64,000 nucleotides of DNA from Bacteroidota bacterium (GTDB taxonomy: Bacteria > Bacteroidota > Bacteroidia > Chitinophagales > Chitinophagaceae). Where the stretch lies: positions 62,001 to 126,000 of the forward strand of contig JAGWWM010000001.1 of assembly GCA_018970395.1 (NCBI GenBank). The letters run 5' to 3'. Both the position numbers and the translations under genes were made by a program. Below are positions 17,271 through 25,675 of this stretch, in pieces (position 1 is the stretch's first letter; every line of letters starts with the position of its first letter). The notes under the pieces are model-generated. The model had not been told where the DNA came from. It did not search any database and saw only the letters and a list, made by a program, of their open reading frames with translations.

Positions 17271-18744
17271 ACGGGAAGCCATTGTGATTGGAAGTGGAGT
17301 AGCCGGCATGGCAAGCGCTATTCGATTAGCGATAAAAGGATTTTCAGTCAGTATTTTTGAAAAGAATACTTATCCCGGCGGTAAACTATCTTCTGTTGAA
17401 AAAGACGGTTATCGCTTTGATGCAGGCCCTTCTCTCTTTACAAAACCTCATTATTTAGAAGACCTTTTCAGGGATGCCGGTGAACCGTTGGAGGATTATT
17501 TTACTTATTCATCCGTCCCCTTATCCTGCAGGTATTTTTTTGAGAATGGAAAAACAGTTAATGCTTGGACGCATCCTGATTTGTATGAAGAAGAATTATT
17601 CTCGCAATTAGGAGAACCTAAGGGAGCATTATCAAATTATCTCCAAAAAAGTGAAAAGCTTTACAAAGGGGTGGGACATATTTTTCTGAATCACTCCCTG
17701 CATCAGGCGTCCACCTGGTTTCAGTCTGCTGTGCCCAAAGCCATGCGCGCCGTAAGCTTTCAACATCTTTTTGGGAACTTACATCAATACAATCAACGCA
17801 AATTTGTCACGCCGGAGGCGATACAGATTTTCAATCGTTATGCCACCTATAACGGAAGTGATCCTTATCAAACACCTGCCATGATGAGCATGATTCCGCA
17901 TCTGGAATTGAATGAAGGGACTTATTATCCTTCTGGAGGAATGATCAGTATTACCAATGCGCTTTATCGACTGGCAGAAAAAAAGGGGGTTCGTTTCTTT
18001 TTCAATCATCCTGTTGAAGCCATTCTTAGTGATAAAAAAAGAGTAACGGGTATTGTAAGTAATGGAAAAAATATTCCTGCCGATTTGGTGGTGAGTAATG
18101 CGGATGTCTATTTTACCTATGAGCGTTTATTGAAGATGCCGTTAAAGGCTAAAGATATTCTGAAACAGGAAAGAAGTTGCAGCGGGGTGATTTTTTACTG
18201 GGGTGTAAAAGAAAGTTTTCCTGAATTGCACCTGCATAATATTTTTTTTTCCAAAGAATACAAGGAAGAGTTTGAACATATCTTCAAGAAGAAAAAGTTA
18301 TATCATGACCCAACGGTTTATGTGAATATTACTTCCAAACTCGATCCTTCCCATGCGCCTGCCGGAAAAGAAAACTGGTTTGTGCTCATCAATGCACCTT
18401 CTAATCCAGAGTTGGACTGGAACACATCTGTCCAAACATTAAAAAAGCAAGTGTTGGAAAAGTTGTCTCGATTATTACAAAAAGATATTACAGCTTTAAT
18501 TGAAACGGAAATGGTTTTAGATCCTGCAGGCATAGAAACCAAAACAGGTTCCTACATGGGGTCTTTGTATGGAACAAGCAGCAATAGTCCATTTGCCGCC
18601 TTTTTACGACACCCCAATTTCAGCAGAAAATTTTCTAATTTATATTTTTGCGGAGGCAGCGTGCATCCCGGTGGAGGAATTCCTTTGTGTTTTAAAAGCG
18701 CAGAAATAGTGGAGAAAAGCATAACGCAGGTTTATGGAAGTTGA
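17263..18744 (+). CDS. crtD: CrtD-like carotenoid 3,4-desaturase
   Basis: This 493-residue FAD enzyme is a second CrtI-family protein: VIGSGVAGMASAIRLAIKG near the N-terminus, EKNTYPGGKLSSV near residues 30-42, FDAGPSLFTKPHYL near 50-63, and CGGSVHPGGGIPLCFKSAE near 465-483. The PGGGIPL ending, rather than PGPGVPP, is typical of the Bacteroidota desaturases that act on 1-hydroxylated acyclic ends (CrtD, 3',4'-desaturation). With cruF just downstream this role is favoured, though a second phytoene-type desaturase cannot be excluded. ATG 17263 was chosen over an upstream TTG because it gives the compact start MPKREAIVIGSG. Confidence 0.82.
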   Translation: MPKREAIVIGSGVAGMASAIRLAIKGFSVSIFEKNTYPGGKLSSVEKDGYRFDAGPSLFTKPHYLEDLFRDAGEPLEDYFTYSSVPLSCRYFFENGKTVNAWTHPDLYEEELFSQLGEPKGALSNYLQKSEKLYKGVGHIFLNHSLHQASTWFQSAVPKAMRAVSFQHLFGNLHQYNQRKFVTPEAIQIFNRYATYNGSDPYQTPAMMSMIPHLELNEGTYYPSGGMISITNALYRLAEKKGVRFFFNHPVEAILSDKKRVTGIVSNGKNIPADLVVSNADVYFTYERLLKMPLKAKDILKQERSCSGVIFYWGVKESFPELHLHNIFFSKEYKEEFEHIFKKKKLYHDPTVYVNITSKLDPSHAPAGKENWFVLINAPSNPELDWNTSVQTLKKQVLEKLSRLLQKDITALIETEMVLDPAGIETKTGSYMGSLYGTSSNSPFAAFLRHPNFSRKFSNLYFCGGSVHPGGGIPLCFKSAEIVEKSITQVYGS

Positions 18745-18835
18745 GTGGTTTAGGGTTTAGAGGTTTAGCGGTTTGTACGCAACAATCATATTGTATTACT
18801 AATTATTAATTCTTAATTACTAATTCTTATTACTC
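18745..18835. repeat. Degenerate short tandem tract inside the crt operon
   Basis: GTTTAGG-type heptamers (GGTTTAGGGTTTAGAGG...) are followed by TTACTAATTATTAATTC-type units of about 8 bp. The tract fills the only large gap of the operon and reaches the first codon of cruF. No promoter or terminator motif stands out. Confidence 0.78.
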
Positions 18836-19528
18836 TTGACATTCCCAAATGAAAACAGGATCAAATGGTCACTCCTCATCGCCGTCATTTTTCATCTCGT
18901 CGGTCTCGTGGGCATATTGTGGGTGGACGAATCGTTTTTTGTTTCGCTTACCCCGATGAATCTGTTGCTTTCAGCAGGTTTGCTCATCTGGTCGCAGCAT
19001 CAACTCAATCTTTCTTTTTTGCTTTTTGCCGGGATTGCTTTTCTCACCGGTTTCCTCGTTGAATACCTCGGCGTGAATCATCAATACCTCTTCGGTCATT
19101 ATCAATATGGAAATACACTCGGGCCTAAAGCAGGAGGAGTGCCTTGGATGATCGGTGTGAACTGGCTGATGGTAATATGTGGTGCAGGAATGGCGACGCA
19201 AGGTTTGTCGCAATTATGGTTGAAAAATGGAGAAGAAGTCAAATCCCTTTCCGTCAAGAATCCTCTTTTTTGGCTACAGGTGGTAGTGGGCGCTTTGCTC
19301 GCTGCATGCTTCGACTGGTTGATGGAGCCGGTAGCAGTTCGGTTGGGATACTGGACATGGCTGACACCGGAAATTCCCTTTACCAATTACCGTGACTGGT
19401 TTTTGGTCAGTGCTTTGCTAATGTTTTTCTTTTTAAGGTTGGGCTTTCCGAAAAAGAACCAATTCGCATTACATTTGTTACTCATTCAGACCCTATTTTT
19501 TCTCATACTTAGAATATCACTGACATGA
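18836..19528 (+). CDS. cruF: CruF-like carotenoid 1,2-hydratase
   Basis: This 230-residue membrane protein has about seven predicted helices and matches the carotenoid biosynthesis family that includes CruF and bisanhydrobacterioruberin hydratase; characteristic segments are EYLGVNHQYLFGHYQYGNTLGP (split near residues 81-102) and GVPWMIGVNWLM. CruF adds water across the terminal 1',2' double bond of an acyclic psi end, giving the tertiary hydroxyl found in saproxanthin and myxol. The start is TTG 18836: the in-frame upstream stop codon is only 15 bp away and no ATG is available. The stop codon overlaps the crtZ ATG by four bases. Confidence 0.83.
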   Translation: MTFPNENRIKWSLLIAVIFHLVGLVGILWVDESFFVSLTPMNLLLSAGLLIWSQHQLNLSFLLFAGIAFLTGFLVEYLGVNHQYLFGHYQYGNTLGPKAGGVPWMIGVNWLMVICGAGMATQGLSQLWLKNGEEVKSLSVKNPLFWLQVVVGALLAACFDWLMEPVAVRLGYWTWLTPEIPFTNYRDWFLVSALLMFFFLRLGFPKKNQFALHLLLIQTLFFLILRISLT

Positions 19529-20001
19529 TTTTTTATATTTTTCTGACGCTGCTCGTTTTTGGAATAATGGAAGGCATTACCTGGTTGACACACAAATATG
19601 TGATGCATGGATTTTTATGGTACCTGCATGAAGACCATCACCAGCCAAGGGGGCATTTTTTCGAAAAGAATGATGCTTTCTTCCTCATTTTTGCCATTCC
19701 AAGTTGGCTGTGTATCATGCTCGGACTTATATATGGGGTGTATTGGGTAGTGAGCATTGGAGCCGGTATTGCGATGTATGGACTGGCTTATTTCATTGTA
19801 CATGATATTATCATTCATCAGCGGTTTAAAATATTCAGTCGCTGGAACAATACTTATGTTCGTGCTATCAGATGGGCGCATAAAATGCATCATAAACATA
19901 TTGATAAGGAAGACGGAGAAAGTTTTGGCATGTTGCTCGTGCACAAAAAATATTGGGAGAAAGTCAGAAAGGAAAAACAATTCAACCCAAACATAAAATA
20001 G
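19525..20001 (+). CDS. crtZ: Beta-carotene hydroxylase (CrtZ type)
   Basis: This 158-residue membrane di-iron hydroxylase of the fatty-acid hydroxylase superfamily places a 3-hydroxyl on the beta ring. The histidine cluster is complete: THKYVMH (22-28), HEDHH (35-39), HDIIIHQRF near 93-101 and HKMHHKHID near 117-125. Four helices separate these motifs. It is translationally coupled to cruF (ATGA overlap) and sits four bases before the cyclase gene, so ring formation and ring hydroxylation are co-expressed. Confidence 0.94.
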   Translation: MIFYIFLTLLVFGIMEGITWLTHKYVMHGFLWYLHEDHHQPRGHFFEKNDAFFLIFAIPSWLCIMLGLIYGVYWVVSIGAGIAMYGLAYFIVHDIIIHQRFKIFSRWNNTYVRAIRWAHKMHHKHIDKEDGESFGMLLVHKKYWEKVRKEKQFNPNIK

Positions 20002-20005
20002 CAGC

Positions 20006-20734
20006 GTGAATACGCATTTCACTTATTTCCTTATTCATCTCGCTTCAATTGCAGGACCTTTGGCATTGAGCTTTGACAAAAAAGTTCATTTTTATAAAAA
20101 ATGGAAATACGTTTTCCCTGCTATGATTTTACCCGGACTTTTTTTTCTGGTGTGGGATGCTTGGTTTACTCATCAGGGTGTATGGGGATTCAGTTCCCTC
20201 CACACAACCGGGTTGAAATTGGGGAATCTGCCTGTTGAAGAGGTTTTGTTTTTTATCACTGTTCCTTATTGTTGTTTGTTCATTTATGAATGCATTTGCT
20301 GTTACTTTCCTGCAACTCATAGAAAGTCCGGAGCAGATTGGATATTAGCAGGACTAGGAATATTTCTTTTTGTGATAGGTTGTTTTACACTAGACAAATC
20401 CTACACTTCTTACACCGGTATTTTAAATGGGTTATTCATTGCAATCCTTTTTGCTTTTCAAAAATATTTTTCCGGGTTTCGTGCGCTTTCTTTTTTGATT
20501 GCCTATGCGATTATTCTGATTCCTTTTTTGATGGTGAATGGCTGGTTGACCGCAATTCCCGTGGTGATCTACAATGATGCCGAAAACAGCGGCATTCGAA
20601 TTTTCTCCTTCTTATCTTATCCTTTTAATAATATTCCGGTGGAAGATATTTTTTATGGCATGCTGCTGATTCTTATGAATGTGGCCTGTTATGAAAAATT
20701 GAAAGAAGGCTCTTCTGTCAACCTTTCCAAATAA
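20006..20734 (+). CDS. Lycopene cyclase, CrtYcd-fusion type
   Basis: This 242-residue protein contains two lycopene-cyclase domains in tandem, equivalent to CrtYc and CrtYd of actinobacteria. Each has the proline-acidic motif: LPVEEVLFFITVPYCCLF near residues 75-92 and IPVEDIFYGMLLILMN near 210-225. Six or more hydrophobic helices are visible. It forms the beta ring on one or both ends of lycopene; with CruF acting at the other end a monocyclic product is expected. The GTG start at 20006 gives a short hydrophilic lead before the first helix. The following DUF6671 gene starts six bases after its stop codon. Confidence 0.9.
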   Translation: MNTHFTYFLIHLASIAGPLALSFDKKVHFYKKWKYVFPAMILPGLFFLVWDAWFTHQGVWGFSSLHTTGLKLGNLPVEEVLFFITVPYCCLFIYECICCYFPATHRKSGADWILAGLGIFLFVIGCFTLDKSYTSYTGILNGLFIAILFAFQKYFSGFRALSFLIAYAIILIPFLMVNGWLTAIPVVIYNDAENSGIRIFSFLSYPFNNIPVEDIFYGMLLILMNVACYEKLKEGSSVNLSK

Positions 20735-20740
20735 GCGAAG

Positions 20741-21577
20741 ATGTTTCAAAACAGAAAACTGTTGATCGCTACCAAACATGGGAAAGAAAAAGTGATACAA
20801 CCCTTGCTGGAAGCATCACTCAGAGTAGAATGTTTTGTAGTGCCAGAACTCGATACGGATCAGTTTGGCACTTTCAGCGGAGAAATTCCCCGTACAGCCG
20901 CTCCCGATGAAGCAGCAGAAATAAAATGTCGCTATGCGATGGAAAAAACCGGTGTAGATCTTGCCATTGCCAGCGAAGGGTCTTTCGGTTCGCATCCGCA
21001 GCTTTTTTTTGTTCCTGCCAATGAGGAATGGCTCATCCTGATAGATCAAAAAAATAGCTTAAAGTGGAAAGTAAAAAAAATCAGTACCGTTACCAACTTC
21101 AGTAGTCAGCAAGTAAATTCCGCTGAAGCACTGAAAGCATTTGCCGCAACGGCTCAATTCCCTTCCCATGCTTTGATTTTGCGCGATGCGTTAGAGAGTA
21201 GTCAGGATATTGTGAAAGGCATACACGATTTGTCAACCTTGCTGCATCATTTTGAAAGAATGTATGCCGCTTATGGCAGTGTTTGGGTAGAGACCGATAT
21301 GCGCGCTATGCATAATCCCATGCGCATGCAGGTAATAGCCGATGCCACCCAGCTGTTGATAGAAAAATTGAGTGCCTTTTGTCCGCAATGCAGTACACCT
21401 GGTTTCGAGGTGGTCAATGCCATTCCGGGATTGCCTTGTTCCGCCTGTTCACAGCCCACACGTTCAGTGAAATCTTATGTATATGCATGCCAGCGCTGCT
21501 CCTATCAGCAAACTCTTCTCTTTCCCAACCAAAAAGAAACCGAAGATCCGATGTATTGCGATTTTTGTAATCCGTGA
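20741..21577 (+). CDS. DUF6671 zinc-ribbon protein
   Basis: This 278-residue soluble protein of unknown function belongs, as far as I can recognise, to the DUF6671 family. The N-terminal two thirds include KHGKEKVI and LAIASEGSFGSHP near residue 85, and the C-terminus has four Cys pairs (CPQC, CSAC, CQRC and CDFC) forming one or two zinc ribbons. It is the last gene of the carotenoid operon, only six bases behind the cyclase, although nothing in the sequence suggests a carotenoid enzyme. A nucleic-acid or protein-binding role is possible but unproved. Confidence 0.75.
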   Translation: MFQNRKLLIATKHGKEKVIQPLLEASLRVECFVVPELDTDQFGTFSGEIPRTAAPDEAAEIKCRYAMEKTGVDLAIASEGSFGSHPQLFFVPANEEWLILIDQKNSLKWKVKKISTVTNFSSQQVNSAEALKAFAATAQFPSHALILRDALESSQDIVKGIHDLSTLLHHFERMYAAYGSVWVETDMRAMHNPMRMQVIADATQLLIEKLSAFCPQCSTPGFEVVNAIPGLPCSACSQPTRSVKSYVYACQRCSYQQTLLFPNQKETEDPMYCDFCNP

Positions 21578-21584
21578 AGAAAGG

Positions 21585-21623
21585 TGATAGTTGATTCGTT
21601 GATTTGTTGATTCGTTTATTCGT
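21585..21623. repeat. Degenerate short tandem tract
   Basis: TTGATTCG/TTGATTTG units of 7-8 bp (GTTGATTCGTTGATTTG...) directly after the DUF6671 stop codon. The same unit type stands after the YdjM-like gene (23705) and, as its complement, near 53616. Confidence 0.78.
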
Positions 21624-21679
21624 ATGTATAATAGATGAAGTGTTTCGATAATTAATATCTATTTTTGTGAAAAATCAGG

Positions 21680-22642
21680 ATGAACCTCGAAATACTGATC
21701 TCAAACTTGACCAATCCTACGCTGCTGTTTTTTTTATTAGGTATCATTGCAGCAACCTGTAAAAGTGATCTGGAGATCCCCGCTCCGTCCATCAAGTTCA
21801 TTTCGCTGTATCTGCTTTTCGCCATCGGTTTTAAAGGTGGACAAGAACTGCAACACAGTCATATCAATCTTGAAATTTATTTATCCATTGCTTTTGGCTT
21901 ACTACTTTCAACGCTCATCCCTCTTTATTCTTTTTTTCTGATTCGCAAAAGAGTGGGCGTAAGCAATGCAGGTTCTATTGCGGCGGCTTATGGTTCGGTT
22001 AGTGCTGTAACTTTCGTTTCCGCTGCTACTTTTCTTGAGATACAGGGCTTGAATTTCGGAGGACACATGGTGGCCGTTATGGCCATGATGGAGTTTCCCG
22101 CTATCGTAGTAGGCTTTATCTTAATCCGAAAATTCGAAAAGCAATCGGTACAGGAAGTGAGTCTGAAAAACATTATCGGTCATGCACTTACCAACGGCAG
22201 CGTACTGATGATTGTAGGCAGTCTGATCATCGGTATGATTTCAGATTCAAGGCAAGCGGAAGGCATCAAGCCTTTTACCAACGATATCTTCAAAGGGTTT
22301 CTCGCCATTTTTTTACTGGAAATGGGGATGCTTACTGCCAGAAGATTCGGTGCGTTCCGCAAGCATGGTCTATATGTAATGCTCTTTGCCATTCTGGTTC
22401 CTGCTTTCAACGGAGTACTCGCTGCTTACTTGAGTCAATGGATTACTACTGATGTCGGCAATCGTTTCATCTTTTCGATTCTTGCTGCCGGTGCTTCCTA
22501 TATTGCCGTGCCCGCTGCCATGCGCCTCGCTGCTCCTAATGCCGACCCCGGCTTGTATATCCCGATGGCACTTGGATTGACCTTCCCCTTTAATATCACA
22601 CTAGGGATGCCTCTTTATTACTACGTCATTCAGATTTCCTGA
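21680..22642 (+). CDS. SbtA-like sodium-dependent bicarbonate permease family protein
   Basis: This 320-residue inner-membrane protein has about ten helices in two inverted halves, the layout of the SbtA/DUF897 family. Conserved stretches include LLFAIGFKGGQEL (47-59), GSIAAAYGSVSAVTFVSA near residue 95, AVMAMMEFPAIVVG near 130 and AAGASYIAVPAAMRLAAPNA near the end. SbtA imports bicarbonate with sodium in cyanobacteria; in heterotrophs the substrate has rarely been tested, so bicarbonate uptake is inference. No SbtB-like PII gene is adjacent. It is probably transcribed alone; a TATTTTTG -7-like element lies about 13 bp before the ATG. Confidence 0.84.
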   Translation: MNLEILISNLTNPTLLFFLLGIIAATCKSDLEIPAPSIKFISLYLLFAIGFKGGQELQHSHINLEIYLSIAFGLLLSTLIPLYSFFLIRKRVGVSNAGSIAAAYGSVSAVTFVSAATFLEIQGLNFGGHMVAVMAMMEFPAIVVGFILIRKFEKQSVQEVSLKNIIGHALTNGSVLMIVGSLIIGMISDSRQAEGIKPFTNDIFKGFLAIFLLEMGMLTARRFGAFRKHGLYVMLFAILVPAFNGVLAAYLSQWITTDVGNRFIFSILAAGASYIAVPAAMRLAAPNADPGLYIPMALGLTFPFNITLGMPLYYYVIQIS

Positions 22643-22695
22643 AACCATTTCTCATCATCTTTTTTATGCGTAAGCTTTAGTATTTTGCTCCGCTT

Positions 22696-23706
22696 ATGGA
22701 CAGTATCACACATATCGCCTTGGGTGCCTGCATGGGAGAAGCTTTTGCCGGTAAAAAACTGGGGAAGAGAGCTATGATTTGGGGTGCCCTCGCGCAAAGT
22801 GCACCCGATATTGATTTCATCGCTTCCTTCTGGATGGATACGGCTTCCGATTTATTGGCACATCGCGGGTTTACCCATTCTTTTCTTTTTCTATTCATCG
22901 CTGCACCGGTGATGGCGCTTGCGGCAGAGAAATGGCACCGTCCACATGATATTTCCTATAAAAAATGGCTGATTTTCTTTTTTGCTGTCATCGGCGTTCA
23001 CCTTGTCGTAGATGCATTCAATAATTATGGCACGGCCTGGTTTGAACCCTTCAGTCATCAGCGTATTTCCTTCAATGCCATTTATGTGGCAGATCCTTTC
23101 TTTTCTGTTTGGGTGGGCATTAGTTTGGCGGCACTTATTTTTTTGAAAAGAGCCCATCGTGCCAGACCTTTCTGGTGGCGATTCGGTTTGGTGATGAGTG
23201 GCGTTTATCTCGCTTATTGTCTGGTCAATAAATTTGCCATTGATCAGCTTGCCCGAGCGGCTTTCGTTCAGCAAAAAATTCCCCATCAGCGATACTTCAC
23301 TACGCCGGCTCCTTTGCAAAACTGGTTGTGGTTTATAGTAGCGGGAAACGACAGCGGCTATCATGTCGGCTTTCGGTCGCTGTTCGATAAAGACCCGATG
23401 ATCAAGTTTACTTATTTCCCTCGCAACGATCACCTGCTCGATACCGTCAGTGATCACGAAAATCTTCAAAAGCTGATTCGGTTTTCTCAGGAATTTTATA
23501 CGGTCGAAAAATGGAATGATACGCTCGTGTTCAATGATTTGCGCTTCGGACAGATGATTGGCTGGGAGAAGCCCCGTGAACATTTTGTATTTCATTATTT
23601 TCTCAGTCATCCCTCCAATAATGAGCTGATAGTGCAGCGGGGAAGGTTTGATAAATGGAGCCTGCAAACAGCCTCGAATCTGTTATTGCGGATTAAAGGA
23701 AATTGA
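22696..23706 (+). CDS. YdjM/YbcI-type membrane-bound metal-dependent hydrolase
   Basis: This 336-residue protein has an N-terminal motif set of the DUF457/YdjM family: MDSITHIALGACMGEA, APDIDFIA near residues 35-42 and HRGFTHSFLF near 56-65, with metal-ligand His and Asp residues, followed by several membrane helices and a C-terminal soluble part. The family is annotated as metal-dependent hydrolase, and some members are linked to phospholipid or membrane stress functions; no substrate can be assigned here. It starts 53 bp after the SbtA-like gene and may share its transcript. Confidence 0.82.
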   Translation: MDSITHIALGACMGEAFAGKKLGKRAMIWGALAQSAPDIDFIASFWMDTASDLLAHRGFTHSFLFLFIAAPVMALAAEKWHRPHDISYKKWLIFFFAVIGVHLVVDAFNNYGTAWFEPFSHQRISFNAIYVADPFFSVWVGISLAALIFLKRAHRARPFWWRFGLVMSGVYLAYCLVNKFAIDQLARAAFVQQKIPHQRYFTTPAPLQNWLWFIVAGNDSGYHVGFRSLFDKDPMIKFTYFPRNDHLLDTVSDHENLQKLIRFSQEFYTVEKWNDTLVFNDLRFGQMIGWEKPREHFVFHYFLSHPSNNELIVQRGRFDKWSLQTASNLLLRIKGN

Positions 23707-23745
23707 AGGTTGATTTGTTGATGAGTTGGTCGGTTGATTTGTTTG
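23705..23745. repeat. Degenerate short tandem tract
   Basis: GGTTGATTTGTTGATGAGTTGG-type units overlap the stop codon of the YdjM-like gene and run up to the -33 element of the pyrB promoter, which may have been formed from the last unit (TTTG at 23742). Confidence 0.72.
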
Positions 23746-23773
23746 GGGTGTTGTCCTTTTTACACTAACTTCG
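23742..23773 (+). promoter_or_regulatory. Candidate promoter of pyrB
   Basis: TTTG (23742-23745), exactly 20 bp, TAACTTCG (23766-23773) is a good Bacteroidota promoter. The pyrB ATG is only seven bases further on, so the leader would be very short or absent. Confidence 0.62.
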
Positions 23774-23780
23774 CCTTTTA

Positions 23781-24716
23781 ATGCAACTCTCCACTCGACA
23801 TTTGCTTGGCATTAAAGATCTCAGTCCGCAAGACATTTCCCTTATTTTAGATACTGCCACTCAATTCAAAGAGGTTTTACAGCGACCCATAAAAAAGGTA
23901 CCCTCCTTAAGAGATGTTACTATCGTTAATCTTTTTTATGAGAACTCTACCCGCACCCGTATTTCCTTCGAGCTAGCGGAAAAAAGACTAAGCGCCGATA
24001 CGATCAACTTTACCGCGTCTGGATCCTCTGCTGCTAAAGGAGAGACGCTACTCGATACGGTCAATAACATATTGAGCATGAAAGTGGATATGGTGGTGAT
24101 GCGTCACAGTGCCAGCGGTGCTCCTCAGTTTTTGGCACGCCATATTCCTGCTGCTATTGTAAATGCAGGAGATGGCATCAATGAACATCCTACCCAGGCA
24201 TTGCTGGATGCTTTTTCCATTCGTGAGAAACTGGGAACTCTGTCCGGGAAAAAAGTCGCCATCATCGGCGACATCATGCACAGCAGGGTAGCACTCAGCA
24301 ATCTTTATCTTCTCAAGAAAATGGGTGCAGAAGTAACGGTAGCCGGTCCTCCCACCTTATTGCCGAAATATATTAAAGAGGCCTTTGATGTAAATGTAAC
24401 CTACAACATTCAAGAAGCACTTAACTGGTGTGATGTTGCCAATGTGTTGCGCATTCAGCTTGAGCGCCAGAATCAACCTTTATTCTCTTCTCTGAGGGAA
24501 TATAATCTCGCCTACGGCATCAGTAAAAAATTACTTGCCGGTTTACAAAAAGAGATTGTCATCATGCATCCCGGTCCCATCAACAGAGGCGTAGAACTCG
24601 ACAGTGATGTGGCAGATAGTGGACAGTCTATCATTTTACAACAAGTAGAAAATGGTGTTGCAGTTCGCATGGCAGTATTATATCTGCTTGCCGGAAAACG
24701 TTCTGAGTCTGCCTGA
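23781..24716 (+). CDS. pyrB: Aspartate carbamoyltransferase, catalytic chain
   Basis: This 311-residue enzyme joins carbamoyl phosphate and aspartate in the second step of pyrimidine synthesis. The carbamoyl-phosphate loop FYENSTRTRISFE (52-64), SSAAKGETLLDT near 77-88, the HPTQALLDAFS motif near 136-146 and MHPGPINRGVE near 262-272 are intact. No pyrI regulatory chain is adjacent. A carbamoyl-phosphate synthase fragment (carB) lies 36 kb away on the other strand. It converges with the alpha/beta hydrolase gene, with 18 bp between the stop codons. Confidence 0.97.
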   Translation: MQLSTRHLLGIKDLSPQDISLILDTATQFKEVLQRPIKKVPSLRDVTIVNLFYENSTRTRISFELAEKRLSADTINFTASGSSAAKGETLLDTVNNILSMKVDMVVMRHSASGAPQFLARHIPAAIVNAGDGINEHPTQALLDAFSIREKLGTLSGKKVAIIGDIMHSRVALSNLYLLKKMGAEVTVAGPPTLLPKYIKEAFDVNVTYNIQEALNWCDVANVLRIQLERQNQPLFSSLREYNLAYGISKKLLAGLQKEIVIMHPGPINRGVELDSDVADSGQSIILQQVENGVAVRMAVLYLLAGKRSESA

Positions 24717-24734
24717 TTTTTTTGCTACAACCAA

Positions 24735-25625
24735 TCAGGATAAAAATTCAAAAACAGCTTTTGTTACTTTATTTTCCCGATAGATGCGACGATGTCCGAA
24801 GGTCTGGGTGAGCAGGAATTGAAAATTAGGATAGCCTGCATCTTTGATGACAACAGCATCTTTCCAGGGAGTAATTTCATCTGATTCATCATGAATCCAT
24901 AATACCTGAGCTTTGATATGCGGCGCTGCTTTGCGAATAGAAAAGTCTTCAGGCCGTATCCCGCTTCTTTCAAAAATTAGTTCCTCCATACCGGCTTTAA
25001 CCGCCTGTGGCAAACGAAGAAATTTTGAAAAGATTTGAATGGCGGTTATGGTTTCAGTAGCCGGTGCGATTAAAACAACTTTCATCTTTTCCTGCTCTGT
25101 AATTTTTTCAAGTGCTAAAGCCAAAGCAAGCCCCCCAAAGGAATGGGCAATGAAAGCATTTAAGGGACCTAGTGTAGCGTGTATGTGTTCAATCATGGCT
25201 TTGTATTCCAGCACACTGATTTGTTTGCCGCTGCTTTTACCGTGTGCCGGTGCGTCAATGGCGATTACCTCATAACCTTGTTTGATAAGTGGTTTTACAA
25301 AATGATCAAATTTGTGGATGGTGGAAGAAAATCCGTGAAGTATCAATGCTTTTTTGGGTTGCGGATGATTCCATCGGTATCCTTTGAGTCGGTATGGAGA
25401 GAGCCTCAATTCAATCTTTTCACCTCTTTTAAAAATGGAGGGTGTTTTCTTGGGAAGATTTCTTACCGGGGTTAGAAAAAGTTTGAGGGCATAACGCGAA
25501 GCTAAAGGCAGGGATATTCGGGCGTAGAGCTTTATTTTTATCCTGATAATTTCGATGAGTATTTTTTGTACGGTACTGATGTCAATGATATTAAAGCATA
25601 CAAAATTAATTCTTTTATTGAGCAT
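24735..25625 (-). CDS. Alpha/beta-fold hydrolase
   Basis: This 296-residue hydrolase has the oxyanion-region motif ILHGFSSTIHKFD near residue 95, the nucleophile elbow IAHSFGGLALA near 160-170, a candidate catalytic Asp in HDESDEITPW near 243-252, and His in QTFGHRRIY near 275. An N-terminal hydrophobic, basic stretch of about 50 residues could be a membrane anchor. Esterase or lipase activity is likely but the substrate is unknown. It stands alone, divergent from the flavin reductase gene 50 bp away, so the two may share a bidirectional promoter region. Confidence 0.84.
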   Translation of the reverse strand: MLNKRINFVCFNIIDISTVQKILIEIIRIKIKLYARISLPLASRYALKLFLTPVRNLPKKTPSIFKRGEKIELRLSPYRLKGYRWNHPQPKKALILHGFSSTIHKFDHFVKPLIKQGYEVIAIDAPAHGKSSGKQISVLEYKAMIEHIHATLGPLNAFIAHSFGGLALALALEKITEQEKMKVVLIAPATETITAIQIFSKFLRLPQAVKAGMEELIFERSGIRPEDFSIRKAAPHIKAQVLWIHDESDEITPWKDAVVIKDAGYPNFQFLLTQTFGHRRIYRENKVTKAVFEFLS

Positions 25626-25675
25626 TAAAAGAAAATCAGAAAAACAATCTAAGTTTGTTCAATTAATGTTCGTTT

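Noticed and set aside
22891-23667. 258-residue antisense frame inside the YdjM-like gene
   Set aside because: It lies fully within a gene with clear family motifs on the other strand and shows no recognisable motif itself.
25626-25675. Possible riboswitch before the flavin reductase gene
   Set aside because: The gap is only 50 bp and shows no conserved FMN-element helices.
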